10,684 nt of DNA, from NCBI GenBank assembly GCA_017536845.1, contig JAFWCP010000277.1, positions 1-10,684 on the forward strand, in the 5' to 3' direction. Each line of letters starts with the position of its first letter. The first letter of the stretch is position 1. The notes below the pieces were generated by a model. It saw only the letters and a list, made by a program, of their open reading frames with translations, had not been told where the DNA came from and did not search any database. The stretch comes from Solobacterium sp. (lineage in GTDB: Bacteria > Bacillota_I > Bacilli_A > Erysipelotrichales > Erysipelotrichaceae). Shown here piece by piece: positions 1 to 8,040 of the stretch. Made by a program: the position numbers and the translations under genes.

Positions 1-32
1 AGGGTATCATGATGATGCAAGAGGTAAACAAG

Positions 33-722
33 ATGGAAATACTGAGATGTGAACACCTGCGCAAGGTGTATGGGACAGAAGAAAATCAGACAATCGCGCT
101 GGATGATGTCAGCTTTACGGTCAGCCAGGGCGAGTTCATTGCCGTGATCGGGCCTTCCGGGTCCGGCAAATCCACCTTGCTGCATATCCTGGGCGGTGTG
201 GACAAGCCCACTTCCGGGAAGGTGGCTGTTGCCGGGGAAAACCTCGCCGAGCTCAATGAAAGCAGGCTGGCGATTTTCCGCCGTCGTCATATCGGCATTG
301 TCTACCAGTTCTACAACCTGCTGCCGGTGCTGAATGTGGATGAAAACATCGTCCTGCCGCATCTGCTGGACGGCAGAAAGCCGGACCGGGAAAGGCTGGA
401 CAGCCTGGTGGATTACCTGGGGCTTAAGAACCACCGCACCCACCTGCCTTCACAGCTTTCCGGCGGCCAGCAGCAGCGGGTCTCGATCGGCCGGGCCCTG
501 TATTCAAGGCCGGCAATCCTGTTATGCGATGAGCCGACCGGGAATCTGGACAGGAAAAACGGCATGGAGATCATTGAACTGCTCAAGGATTCCAACCGGC
601 GGCTGAAACAGACGATCATCCTGATTACACATGATGAATCCGTTGCCCTGCAGGCGGACAGGCTGATTTATATCGAAGACGGCAGAATCCGTCGGGACGA
701 AGCCATCCGGGTACTGAGGTGA
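33..722 (+). CDS. ABC transporter ATP-binding protein (MacB/BceA-like)
   Basis: Cytoplasmic ATPase that powers the FtsX-type permease encoded next to it. All motifs of an intact nucleotide-binding domain are visible (numbered from the ATG at 33): Walker A GPSGSGKS at 40-47, Q-loop Gln92 in VYQFYNLLP, signature LSGGQQQR at 142-149, Walker B running into DEPTGNLD at 166-173, and the switch His200 in ITHD. The DEPTGNLD form and the 229-residue length are typical of the MacB/LolD/BceA branch that pairs with FtsX permeases in export or peptide detoxification. The ATG at 33 is preferred because AAGAGG lies 8 bases before it and the protein then begins MEILRCEHLRKVYG, the usual family start. In-frame ATGs at 9, 12 and 15 would add up to 8 residues and cannot be excluded. 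It is first in a run with permease, regulator and kinase; any promoter lies left of the window. Confidence 0.93.
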   Translation: MEILRCEHLRKVYGTEENQTIALDDVSFTVSQGEFIAVIGPSGSGKSTLLHILGGVDKPTSGKVAVAGENLAELNESRLAIFRRRHIGIVYQFYNLLPVLNVDENIVLPHLLDGRKPDRERLDSLVDYLGLKNHRTHLPSQLSGGQQQRVSIGRALYSRPAILLCDEPTGNLDRKNGMEIIELLKDSNRRLKQTIILITHDESVALQADRLIYIEDGRIRRDEAIRVLR

Positions 723-726
723 GAAC

Positions 727-3468
727 ATGTTCAGAAGAAATATTGTCCATGACGTTACCCGTCAGTACCTTCTCTTAAACAAAAGAAGGACCATCATCTC
801 CATCGTGACATTGATGTTGACGGTGGTGCTGTTAACGTGTGTGTTTGTCGGCCGTGATACTGTTATCAACGGTTTTACGAAGCTGGCTGAGCAGGAATAC
901 GGCAGCTGGCACATTGCCTGCTATGACATTGACGAAAAACAGTATGAACAAATCCAGGCGCTGCCGGATGTCCGGGAAACTGCCGTCACTGAAAACCTGA
1001 TGTACACTGCCTTTGCGCAGTCCGGCAATCCATTCAGACCGTTTCTGAACCTGCGTCTGTGCTCGGAAAAAGCCATGGCATGGACCAATGTTGTCCTGGC
1101 GGAAGGCCATATGCCGCAGAAGGATAATGAAATCGTCATTTCAAAAGCCGCGCTGGATGAGCAGAGCACTGTTAAAATCGGCGATGTCATCCATGCCGAC
1201 TGCTTTACCCGGGCCATTTCCTACAGCGGTGAGGGAAGAACTGTCTTTCCTTACCAGGGCGTGATCATTGAAAGCGGTGAAACGCAGGAAGTGGATATCA
1301 GCTTTCCTTACTGGCCTGAAGATTCGGACTTCTGGCTGGAACATGATGACATCCATACACCCCTGGGCTTTGTCAAAGACTATGTCATCACCGGGTTTAT
1401 CGAACCGCCTGTCTATGAAAACGAAGACAGTGCCGTGTATACCGCCATTGCCATGATTGATGAAGAACATCATGCCGAAAGATTCAACTGTCTTCTGAAA
1501 GCTGACAATGCGAATGAGATGTCCTTTGCGATAAGGGCAATCTTGGATGGACAGGGCAGCTATGACGTCAATGAAAAGGTGCTGTCCTTTACCGGCGACA
1601 GCTCTGAAAGCTCCTTCAACGTGCTGGTCATTGCCATGCAGGTATTCCTGTGCGTGCTGATTGTCTTTGCGGCCGTGATCCTGATCCGTTCGCTGTTTCA
1701 GCTTTCCTATGATGAAAGACGGGTGTACCTGGGCATGCTGGGAAGCATCGGAGCGACGGCAAGGCAGAAGCGCAGCAGCGTGTATTATGAAGCTTACTTT
1801 TATCTGCTGCCGGCATTGGTCTTGGGGATTCCATTGGGTTTCCTGGTCATCCTGGCCGGAACAAAGCTGGTCATGCCGATGTTGCTGGGAATGCTGGATA
1901 TTCAGACAAACGGACAGCTGCAGTGGTTTCTCAGCATAAAGCCGCTGGCCATTGTGCTGGTGGTGCTTGTCGCCATGGTAACCGTGCTGCTTTCCGCCCT
2001 GGTGCCGGCTGTCAGGATCGGGAAAATCCCGCCGATTGAAGCCATCCGCGGGAATGAGGGAAAAGGTTCAAAACCGCATCAGACGGATCTTTCCCTCAGT
2101 GCGCACAGGCTGCTGGCCAGAGGCTTTGTCCGCCATGAAAAAAAGAAGTCAAACGGCATCATTTCCGCTTTGAGCGTCTATCTGATCATCCTTTCGGTGG
2201 TAAGCTTTGCGTCATCGCAGGTGATTGACATGGCGGATTACCGCTTAAGTGAAAAGGGGACGCTGACCATTGATGACAGCGCCTATAATCCTGCCCATGA
2301 TACCATAAACCGCAAGGCGTATTATCTTGGCGGCCAGGATACCGAAGGGCTGATGCCTGAGGTGCTGGCAGAACTGAAAGCAACAGACGGGATTGAAGAT
2401 GTGCACGAGGTTTCTTCCCTGACCTTTGCCCTGATGGTGGATATCAATGTATATTCGCAGGAATGGCTGGATACATACCGGACCATCCTTTCCCGGTATT
2501 ACCCGGAAGGGCTGTCAGAGGAAGAATTCCGGACGTATACGGAAAACCATAACTCATGCCTGAATCTTGTGGTGATTGCGGATGAGGAATATGAGAAAAT
2601 GCGCCGGAAGGTAAACGGGCTTGACCATGGCGTGCTGTTTATGAAGAGCGGGGAGATGTCTACCAAGTCGCAGTCCATCTTTGGCCGCAGTGCGGAATAT
2701 CTCTTCCGTGGAATTGAAAAGATGAGTTCGCTTTCTCAAGGGGATGTCTTTCCGGCTCATTACGGGGATGAAGAAGCACTGCTGGTGACGGCCGGCTTTG
2801 TGAGCAACGACGATCTGAAAGGCCTGGTGGAAATCCATGATGACTATCTCTGGGGCATCCTGTCGGAAAGCGATGCGGCTGAACTTGTGGAAACAATCCC
2901 GGCCCTGGCAAATCTCTTTGAACGTGATGTGTATTTCCGGGCCGACCTGTCCGTTGCTTCCGCAAGAGAACTGACTGAGAAGCTGGAACGGCTGGAAGCG
3001 GAGAACCTGCATTTCTTCCCGATGCGCACAGGCTCACTGTATTCCTTCAAAACCATGATTGCCGGACTGATCAGGATCATCATGGTATGCTTCACTGTCC
3101 TTGCCTCTTTGATCTGCTATCTGAACCTCTGGAATGCATTGAAAGGCCTGCTGAACGGGAGAAAACAGGAACTGGCAATGCTGGAAAGCATCGGGGCTGA
3201 GAAAAAGCAGGTCTATGCGGCATTGGTGAATGAACTTCACATCCTGATCGCAAAAGCACTGCTCATTGCTGTTCCGGTGATTGTGGTATTATGTGTTCTG
3301 ATCCGGAAGCTGATTGCGGCAAAGTTTGGGACTTTTGCCCTTTCCTTCCCGTTTATTTCCCTGGGAATAACGGCCGGGATCACCCTGGCCCTGGTATATG
3401 GAATGGAGTGGCTGATCGTGCGGAAGAGCACCGGCTCCATCATGGAGAACATCCGCGCCATCGGCTAG
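727..3468 (+). CDS. Large double-FtsX ABC transporter permease
   Basis: Membrane subunit of the exporter, 913 residues. It starts 4 bases after the ATPase stop, with TGAGG 7 bases upstream, so the two are co-translated. The hydrophobic pattern suggests eight helices in two FtsX-like halves: one helix at about 22-42, an extracellular stretch of about 255 residues, three helices at about 298-322, 355-378 and 406-430; then one at about 477-497, a second extracellular stretch of about 280 residues, and three at about 778-802, 838-860 and 875-895. The first half ends in an IPPIEAIRG coupling motif and the second in a similar SIMENIRAIG tail, and each half has a LGMLGSIGAT / LAMLESIGAE motif after its second helix, so the protein looks internally duplicated. 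BceB proteins are usually about 650 residues with ten helices and one large extracellular domain, so this is a different layout. The substrate is unknown; antimicrobial peptides or envelope components are plausible because a two-component system follows. Confidence 0.9.
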   Translation: MFRRNIVHDVTRQYLLLNKRRTIISIVTLMLTVVLLTCVFVGRDTVINGFTKLAEQEYGSWHIACYDIDEKQYEQIQALPDVRETAVTENLMYTAFAQSGNPFRPFLNLRLCSEKAMAWTNVVLAEGHMPQKDNEIVISKAALDEQSTVKIGDVIHADCFTRAISYSGEGRTVFPYQGVIIESGETQEVDISFPYWPEDSDFWLEHDDIHTPLGFVKDYVITGFIEPPVYENEDSAVYTAIAMIDEEHHAERFNCLLKADNANEMSFAIRAILDGQGSYDVNEKVLSFTGDSSESSFNVLVIAMQVFLCVLIVFAAVILIRSLFQLSYDERRVYLGMLGSIGATARQKRSSVYYEAYFYLLPALVLGIPLGFLVILAGTKLVMPMLLGMLDIQTNGQLQWFLSIKPLAIVLVVLVAMVTVLLSALVPAVRIGKIPPIEAIRGNEGKGSKPHQTDLSLSAHRLLARGFVRHEKKKSNGIISALSVYLIILSVVSFASSQVIDMADYRLSEKGTLTIDDSAYNPAHDTINRKAYYLGGQDTEGLMPEVLAELKATDGIEDVHEVSSLTFALMVDINVYSQEWLDTYRTILSRYYPEGLSEEEFRTYTENHNSCLNLVVIADEEYEKMRRKVNGLDHGVLFMKSGEMSTKSQSIFGRSAEYLFRGIEKMSSLSQGDVFPAHYGDEEALLVTAGFVSNDDLKGLVEIHDDYLWGILSESDAAELVETIPALANLFERDVYFRADLSVASARELTEKLERLEAENLHFFPMRTGSLYSFKTMIAGLIRIIMVCFTVLASLICYLNLWNALKGLLNGRKQELAMLESIGAEKKQVYAALVNELHILIAKALLIAVPVIVVLCVLIRKLIAAKFGTFALSFPFISLGITAGITLALVYGMEWLIVRKSTGSIMENIRAIG

Positions 3469-3481
3469 AAAGGAGAGCATT

Positions 3482-4159
3482 ATGATACTGCTTGTCGAAG
3501 ATGACCCGATCATTGTGGAAGGGCTGCTGCTGACAATGCGGCAGGAAGGCTTTGAGATGCTCACGGCGCAAAGCAAAGGCGAAGCAACAGATCTTTGGGC
3601 AAGGTTCCACGAGCAGATTGAACTGTGCCTGCTGGACATCACTTTGCCCGATGGGACAGGCTATGAAATCTGTGAATTCATACGGCAGACAAGCGATGTC
3701 CCGGTGCTGTTCTTAACCGCCATGGATGATGAAATCCATACCGTGCTGGCGTTGGAAAACGGGGCGGATGACTACATTACCAAGCCCTTCCATATCCGGG
3801 AACTTGTCGCCCGCATGAAGGCGGTTTTACGAAGAAGCGGCACTGCCGTGAACCGGAATGTGCGCAGGGTGAAGGACAATGTCATTGACCTTTCCTCTGC
3901 CAAGGTGTACCGGGGCAATGAGGAAGTCGTCCTTTCCGCCATGGAGTACAAGCTGCTGCTGATAATGCTTTCCCATCAGGGGCAGGTGCTGACCAGAAGG
4001 CAGATCCTGGACATCCTGTGGGATGATGCCGGTGCCTTTGTGGAAGACAATACCTTGACGGTCTATATCCGCAGGCTGCGCAATAAGCTGGATGATGCGG
4101 AAGGGGAATGGATTGAAACCGTCCGCGGCATGGGCTACCGGCTGAGGAGGGATGTATGA
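3482..4159 (+). CDS. OmpR/PhoB-family response regulator
   Basis: DNA-binding transcription regulator of 225 residues, partner of the kinase encoded immediately downstream. The receiver domain (about 1-115) is intact: acidic pocket Glu6-Asp7-Asp8, phosphoacceptor Asp52 in LLDITLPDGTG, switch Thr79 in LFLTAMDD, and Lys101 in YITKPF. The C-terminal half is a winged-helix domain with the family signatures SAMEYKLLLIML, TRRQILDILWD, and TLTVYIRRLRNKLDD leading to the closing VRGMGYRL. Start at 3482 is supported by AAAGGAG at 3469-3475, right after the permease stop. By analogy with BceR-type regulators it probably controls the adjacent transporter operon; the target promoter would lie left of the window and is not visible. 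Confidence 0.94.
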   Translation: MILLVEDDPIIVEGLLLTMRQEGFEMLTAQSKGEATDLWARFHEQIELCLLDITLPDGTGYEICEFIRQTSDVPVLFLTAMDDEIHTVLALENGADDYITKPFHIRELVARMKAVLRRSGTAVNRNVRRVKDNVIDLSSAKVYRGNEEVVLSAMEYKLLLIMLSHQGQVLTRRQILDILWDDAGAFVEDNTLTVYIRRLRNKLDDAEGEWIETVRGMGYRLRRDV

Positions 4160-5067
4160 TATACGCTTTCCTGATTCTTGTCATCCTTGTGCTTGTGGTC
4201 ATCCTTTTCCGCATGAAACAAAGGACAGACAGGTCTGTTGATCAGCTGATCGACTATCTGACAAGGGTGCAGGACCGCCGGGAAATGCCGCCTTTGCAGG
4301 AAGAAGCGGAAGGCAGGATGAAGATCCTGCAGAGCGAGATCTACAAGGTATCTTCAGCATTGATGGAAGAATATGCCAACGAAGCGGCCAAAAACAGGTA
4401 TCTTGAGGACATGCTGGAAAACATCTCCCACCAGATCAAGACGCCTTTGACTTCCATCGTGATCATGAACGACCTGCTCAAGCGGGACGCGTTAAGTGAA
4501 GCCGAGCGCAAGAAATGCCTGATACGCATTGACCAGGAAACTTCCCGGATCACCTGGCTGACAATGACCCTGTTAACGATTGCCAGGCTTGACGCCGGTT
4601 CTCTGGTGTTGAAAAAGGAAGAGGTCAGGCTGAAGGATGTCATTGATGATATCCTTTCTTCGCTTGCCATCCAGGCCGACCTCAAGGATGTTGCCATGAA
4701 AGAAGATATCTCTGAGAATATCATCATCACCGGGGATAAGGAGTGGACAAGGGAAGCCTTCCTGAACATCATCAAGAACTGTCTGGAACATACCGATTCC
4801 GGCAGCATTATTGTCAAAGCGAACCAGACAAATATCGCATCGGAAGTCATCATCAGCGATACCGGCAAGGGGATTGACCCCAGGGACCTGCCGCATATCT
4901 TTGAACGGTTTTACCGCGGTTCAAACAGCGGCAGCGGATCGATCGGCATCGGCCTGGCTCTGTCAAAACTGCTGGTCAACATGCAGAATGGGGTCATTGA
5001 CGTGAGCAGTGAAGTGGGAAAAGGAACAGCATTCACCATCCGCTTCTACAGGGATGTGACAATATGA
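4156..5067 (+). CDS. Sensor histidine kinase without extracellular sensor domain
   Basis: Membrane histidine kinase of 303 residues whose ATG overlaps the regulator stop (ATGA), so translation is coupled. Residues 2-18 form a single hydrophobic helix followed at once by basic residues (RMKQR), leaving essentially nothing outside the membrane. A charged linker of about 70 residues follows, then the dimerisation/phosphoacceptor domain with His92 in NISHQIKTPLTS, and the HATPase domain with N-box Asn208 in NIIKNCLEH, G1 box DTGKGID at 235-241, F box FERFYRG at 249-255 and G2 box GSIGIGLAL at 261-269. All catalytic motifs are present. Small-sensor kinases next to Bce-type transporters usually have two helices; this one seems to have only one, so it probably cannot detect a ligand itself and may be driven by the transporter (inference). 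The last gene of the ABC/two-component operon. Confidence 0.93.
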   Translation: MIYAFLILVILVLVVILFRMKQRTDRSVDQLIDYLTRVQDRREMPPLQEEAEGRMKILQSEIYKVSSALMEEYANEAAKNRYLEDMLENISHQIKTPLTSIVIMNDLLKRDALSEAERKKCLIRIDQETSRITWLTMTLLTIARLDAGSLVLKKEEVRLKDVIDDILSSLAIQADLKDVAMKEDISENIIITGDKEWTREAFLNIIKNCLEHTDSGSIIVKANQTNIASEVIISDTGKGIDPRDLPHIFERFYRGSNSGSGSIGIGLALSKLLVNMQNGVIDVSSEVGKGTAFTIRFYRDVTI

Positions 5068-5072
5068 AACCA

Positions 5073-5102
5073 TTGTCCGGGACTGGGCCGGGATGATAAA
5101 AT
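5073..5102 (+). promoter_or_regulatory. Possible sigma-A-type promoter for the glutaredoxin gene
   Basis: TTGTCC at 5073-5078 (4 of 6 to TTGACA) and TAAAAT at 5097-5102 (5 of 6 to TATAAT) are separated by 18 bases in the short gap between the kinase and the glutaredoxin-like gene. The spacing is slightly long and the -35 is weak. No terminator was seen after the kinase, so readthrough from the operon could also supply the next gene. Confidence 0.3.
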
Positions 5103-5129
5103 CAGAGTATCAGATCGGAGGTACAGAAA

Positions 5130-5441
5130 ATGATCAAGGTTTACGGAATGCCTACATGCCCTTACTGTGATTATGTGCATGAACAGATCAAGGGGCGTGA
5201 AGATGAGTTTGAATACATCAACATCGGTGAAAACATCCGGAATATGAGTGCCTTTACAAGGCTGCGTGACACGAACCCAGTCTTTGACCGCTTAAAGGCA
5301 ATGGGGGATGTCGGCATCCCGGCCTTTGTGTTTGAGGACGGACGTGTTTCCGTCGATCCGGCCGATGCCGGGCTGATTGAGTTCGGTTCCCCGGGTGCCT
5401 GCTCGATTGCCGATCACAAAAGCGGCAGAAAAGGCTGCTGA
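5130..5441 (+). CDS. Glutaredoxin-like thiol-disulfide protein
   Basis: Small cytoplasmic thioredoxin-fold protein of 103 residues. The N-terminal strand runs into a dithiol active site, Cys10-Pro-Tyr-Cys13, the classical glutaredoxin CPYC motif. Pro64 in DVGIPAFVF is the cis-proline that faces the active site in this fold. The region between (NMSAFTRLRDTNPVFDRLKAMGD) is longer and more helical than in the NrdH type, and resembles the glutaredoxin-related proteins common in Firmicutes. Two further cysteines, Cys91 and the terminal Cys103, lie in a glycine-, serine- and lysine-rich tail and might bind metal or form an extra disulfide (speculative). GGAGG at 5117-5121, 8 bases before the ATG, supports the start. 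It is 62 bases downstream of the kinase and followed by a terminator. The physiological partner is unknown. Confidence 0.85.
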   Translation: MIKVYGMPTCPYCDYVHEQIKGREDEFEYINIGENIRNMSAFTRLRDTNPVFDRLKAMGDVGIPAFVFEDGRVSVDPADAGLIEFGSPGACSIADHKSGRKGC

Positions 5442-5568
5442 GAATATCACTCATGACCATGAACCTGTCTGCTGTGCACCATAAGCAGATCTCTACAAGG
5501 TTTGTCCTGCATTTGGTGAAGGAAGGCTCAGGAGCGTGATTGTTCTGCGGAGAATGAAGATTGCCTGA
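5442..5568. other. Non-coding stretch after the glutaredoxin gene
   Basis: Between the glutaredoxin stop and its terminator lie about 125 bases in which I see no reading frame with a ribosome binding site, no strong repeat and no RNA motif. It is probably the 3' untranslated part of the glutaredoxin transcript. Confidence 0.5.
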
Positions 5569-5602
5569 AAGGGTCTGGAAAGAAGGTTCCGGATCCTTTT
5601 TT
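5569..5602 (+). terminator. Intrinsic terminator after the glutaredoxin gene
   Basis: A 12-bp stem with two G-T wobbles: arm AAGGGTCTGGAA at 5569-5580, loop of six bases, arm TTCCGGATCCTT at 5587-5598, running into a six-T tract at 5597-5602. It lies about 130 bases after the glutaredoxin stop and would end the plus-strand transcript just before the convergent minus-strand unit. Confidence 0.75.
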
Positions 5603-5624
5603 GCATGGTTACTGAAGAGAACAG

Positions 5625-5654
5625 AAAAAGACAGATTCTGATCTGAACCTGTCT
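5625..5654 (-). terminator. Intrinsic terminator of the dehydrogenase-kinase operon
   Basis: Read on the minus strand: arm AGACAGGTTC (5654-5645), loop AGATCA, arm GAATCTGTCT (5638-5629). This is a 10-bp stem with one G-T wobble, followed by TTTT at 5628-5625. It lies about 50 bases beyond the kinase stop, so transcription of the minus-strand operon most likely ends here. Confidence 0.75.
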
Positions 5655-5701
5655 TAAGGAAAGTGTTTCGAAGGATTGGAACAGTCCGGATATTGTACGT
5701 A

Positions 5702-7126
5702 TTATGCGGCTGTCAGGATTTCTACGGATTTCCGCAGGGTTGTTTCATCACCGGTATTGCCCGGGAAGATGACATACGGCGTTTTCGGGAAACGTGATTC
5801 TTCACCGGTCTGCCATACCGGAATGCCTGGCTGAATCTGGCCGAGCACATTTGCCCGCTTGACAGCCAGAGCTTTGGTACCGACATCGGAAGAGGTGATG
5901 CCGCCCTTGGCAATGACAAACGCGGGGGTGACAGAGAGCCTGCCGACAAGGCTCTGAACACCGTCCGAAATTCTGACCGAACGGATCAGGGCGGATTCCC
6001 TGGTATCATTTTCCACTTCAAGCAGCTTCCGGCATGTGAAGCACACGGCTGTCTTGCCGCTGCGGATGATTTCTTCTTCTGCCTTGACACAGCGTTCGAT
6101 TTCTGCGTTAAAGGCTTCATCACCGTCCAGAACCAGGTTGGAGTTGAATTCCACCGGCACGACGCAGTCCAGCTTGAGAAGTTCATTCAGCTGTGCGGTT
6201 GTCTTTGCGGTATGGGAGCCGACCACGACGATCCCGCTGTATCCGGTGCTCAGGGTGACCATGTCGTTTCTTGTAAGCAAAGGCCTGTCAGAAATGCCGC
6301 CCATGACCTTGACCAGGCCGGCTGCTGTTCTGAACATATAGTGTTTTCCCTGTTTCATTGCTCTGTAGAGGGCAATGGCGAACACCTTGATGTCACAGTA
6401 ATCCACCGCATTGACAACGATTTTGTTGAAATCACTGACAGCTGCCAGCTGGGCGGTGATTTTTTCATAATCCTGATTTCTCAGGTCCGCAAGTGAGATG
6501 CAGGTGACGCTGTCTGCCTTGTATTCCCCCTGCGTTTTTTCTTCAATGTATTCCGGCAGGCTGCTGTGGCTGTAGCCGAAGGTACGGTCTTTGGCAAATT
6601 CTGTTTCAGCAGCCGGGACAAGAACATCACCTTGTCTGACGTAATGGACATCGTCGATGGTGAAGCGGCCGCCTTCTTTGAAGAAGGGGCACATCACTTC
6701 ACCGTCAATCCGATGGCCGTCCGCCTCCATGCCCTCGCGCAGGAGGCAAGGCTCCAGGGGATAGTGGCCTCTTAATGTCGAGTCTGAGCGGCTCATGATC
6801 ATGTAATCAATGCCGGTTTCACGGGCAGCCTTTGCCACCCGCAGGGCGATGTCTTTATGTACCTGGGTGGTTTCGTTTGCTGTCATGCCGCGGCTGTTGG
6901 TCAGGATATAGAACACCTTGTTTGTTTCCCTGAAGCCGGCAAGGATGGATTCTTCACTCCAGTCGGTATAGACGGAAATGTCATGGACCGTCTGGACGCC
7001 GGTGGGGTCATCATCGAGAACGACGATTTTCTGCCCATTCTGTTCGATTTCCTTTTTCAGAAGTTCATCCACCGCTGCTTCATCCACCGGCGGAAATGTT
7101 TTAAGAATATTTGCGGAAAGGTTCAT
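5702..7126 (-). CDS. Four-carbon acid sugar kinase family protein (OtnK/DtnK-like)
   Basis: Cytoplasmic sugar-acid kinase of 474 residues, a usual length for the DUF1537 family, whose studied members phosphorylate four-carbon acids such as 3-oxo-tetronate or D-threonate. The N-terminal substrate domain shows DDDPTGVQT at 38-46, LTNSRGM near 75-81 and SRSDSTLRGH at 112-121. The C-terminal nucleotide domain shows GGITSSDVGTK at 408-417 and FPGNTGDET at 454-462, both hallmarks of the family. AAGGAG at 7138-7133 lies 6 bases before the ATG and overlaps the last codons of the upstream dehydrogenase, and only 3 bases separate the two genes, so they are co-expressed. Partnering with a beta-hydroxyacid dehydrogenase fits a threonate/erythronate-type pathway: oxidation of the acid, then phosphorylation before an aldol cleavage. 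The exact substrate cannot be read from the sequence. It is the last gene of its unit. Confidence 0.9.
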   Translation of the reverse strand: MNLSANILKTFPPVDEAAVDELLKKEIEQNGQKIVVLDDDPTGVQTVHDISVYTDWSEESILAGFRETNKVFYILTNSRGMTANETTQVHKDIALRVAKAARETGIDYMIMSRSDSTLRGHYPLEPCLLREGMEADGHRIDGEVMCPFFKEGGRFTIDDVHYVRQGDVLVPAAETEFAKDRTFGYSHSSLPEYIEEKTQGEYKADSVTCISLADLRNQDYEKITAQLAAVSDFNKIVVNAVDYCDIKVFAIALYRAMKQGKHYMFRTAAGLVKVMGGISDRPLLTRNDMVTLSTGYSGIVVVGSHTAKTTAQLNELLKLDCVVPVEFNSNLVLDGDEAFNAEIERCVKAEEEIIRSGKTAVCFTCRKLLEVENDTRESALIRSVRISDGVQSLVGRLSVTPAFVIAKGGITSSDVGTKALAVKRANVLGQIQPGIPVWQTGEESRFPKTPYVIFPGNTGDETTLRKSVEILTAA

Positions 7127-7129
7127 GGC

Positions 7130-8026
7130 TTACTCCTTGGTATCGCTTCTGACTTCGATTCCGGCCAGTTCTTCAAAGTACTGCACATATCCGCCGTGGT
7201 CATCGTTCATATGGCCATGGGCTTTGAGTGCCTGCTGGATTTCAAACAGCTGGGCAGTGAAAGGAACTGGAACATCTAGATCATGCGCGGTCGCGAGAAC
7301 GTTCTTGATATCTTTGTGGTTGATGGAAATCCTGCCGCCGGGAATGAAGTTTCTGGCGCACATCAGCGGTGCCTTGGCATCAAGGACGGCTGATCCGGCC
7401 AGGCCGCCGCGGATTGCCTTGTAGACTTTCATCGGATCAGCACCGGCCTTGGTCGCAAGGACAAGCGCTTCCGAAACGGCACAGATATTCAGGTTGACGA
7501 TGATCTGGTTGGCAAGCTTTGTGATGGAGCCGGAGCCGCTCGGGCCGATTAACAGGGAACTGTTTCCCATGATTTCAAAATACGGCAGCATTCTCTGATA
7601 ATCCGCTTCATCCCCGCCGCACATGATGGCAAGGGTGCCGGCAACGGCACCGGGCTCACCGCCGGATACAGGTGCGTCGACAAAGCCGACGCCTTTCTCC
7701 TTCAGATGGTCATAGCAGTAACGGCTCTCTGTCTGGGTGACGCTTGAAAGGTCGCAGACCAGGCTGCCGGCATGAATCTTTTCCGCGACACCGTTTTCGC
7801 CGAAGAGGACGGACTGAACGATGGGGCCGTTGGGAAGGATGGTCATAATGACATCGCAGTTTTCCCCGATTTCGCTGTATGTGCCGGCTTTGGCACCTGC
7901 GGCAACAAGCGCACTGACCGCTTCTTCGTTCAGGTCACAGACCGTCAGATCAACACCTGCCTTGAGCAGGTTGAGGGCCATGGGCTTTCCCATGATGCCC
8001 AGTCCGACAAAACCAACTTTTTCCAT
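7130..8026 (-). CDS. NAD(P)-dependent beta-hydroxyacid dehydrogenase (LtnD/GarR-like)
   Basis: Rossmann-fold oxidoreductase of 298 residues in the 6-phosphogluconate dehydrogenase-like superfamily. The nucleotide site is VGFVGLGIMGKP at 4-15. Asp31 at the end of the second strand (VCDLN) argues for NAD rather than NADP. The substrate loop DAPVSGGEPGAVAGTL is at 117-132, and the catalytic lysine is Lys170 in GSITKLANQ, with Asn173 in the usual place. Next to a four-carbon acid sugar kinase the best match is an L-threonate/D-erythronate 2-dehydrogenase (LtnD type); tartronate semialdehyde reductase (GarR/GlxR) is the main alternative. The start at 8026 is chosen because AAGGAG at 8041-8036 lies 9 bases before that ATG and the protein then begins directly with the first beta strand; an in-frame ATG at 8044 overlaps this ribosome site and would add six residues (MKEINN). 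Confidence 0.9.
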   Translation of the reverse strand: MEKVGFVGLGIMGKPMALNLLKAGVDLTVCDLNEEAVSALVAAGAKAGTYSEIGENCDVIMTILPNGPIVQSVLFGENGVAEKIHAGSLVCDLSSVTQTESRYCYDHLKEKGVGFVDAPVSGGEPGAVAGTLAIMCGGDEADYQRMLPYFEIMGNSSLLIGPSGSGSITKLANQIIVNLNICAVSEALVLATKAGADPMKVYKAIRGGLAGSAVLDAKAPLMCARNFIPGGRISINHKDIKNVLATAHDLDVPVPFTAQLFEIQQALKAHGHMNDDHGGYVQYFEELAGIEVRSDTKE

Positions 8027-8040
8027 GTTATTTATCTCCT

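Noticed and set aside
2554..3037. Minus-strand frames of 125-152 codons inside the permease
   Set aside because: The plus-strand permease is intact throughout and these frames have no start signals or domains.
5064..5096. A 10-codon frame overlapping the kinase stop as ATGA
   Set aside because: It has no ribosome binding site of its own and the encoded peptide (MKPLSGTGPG) has no feature of interest; the overlap is most likely chance.
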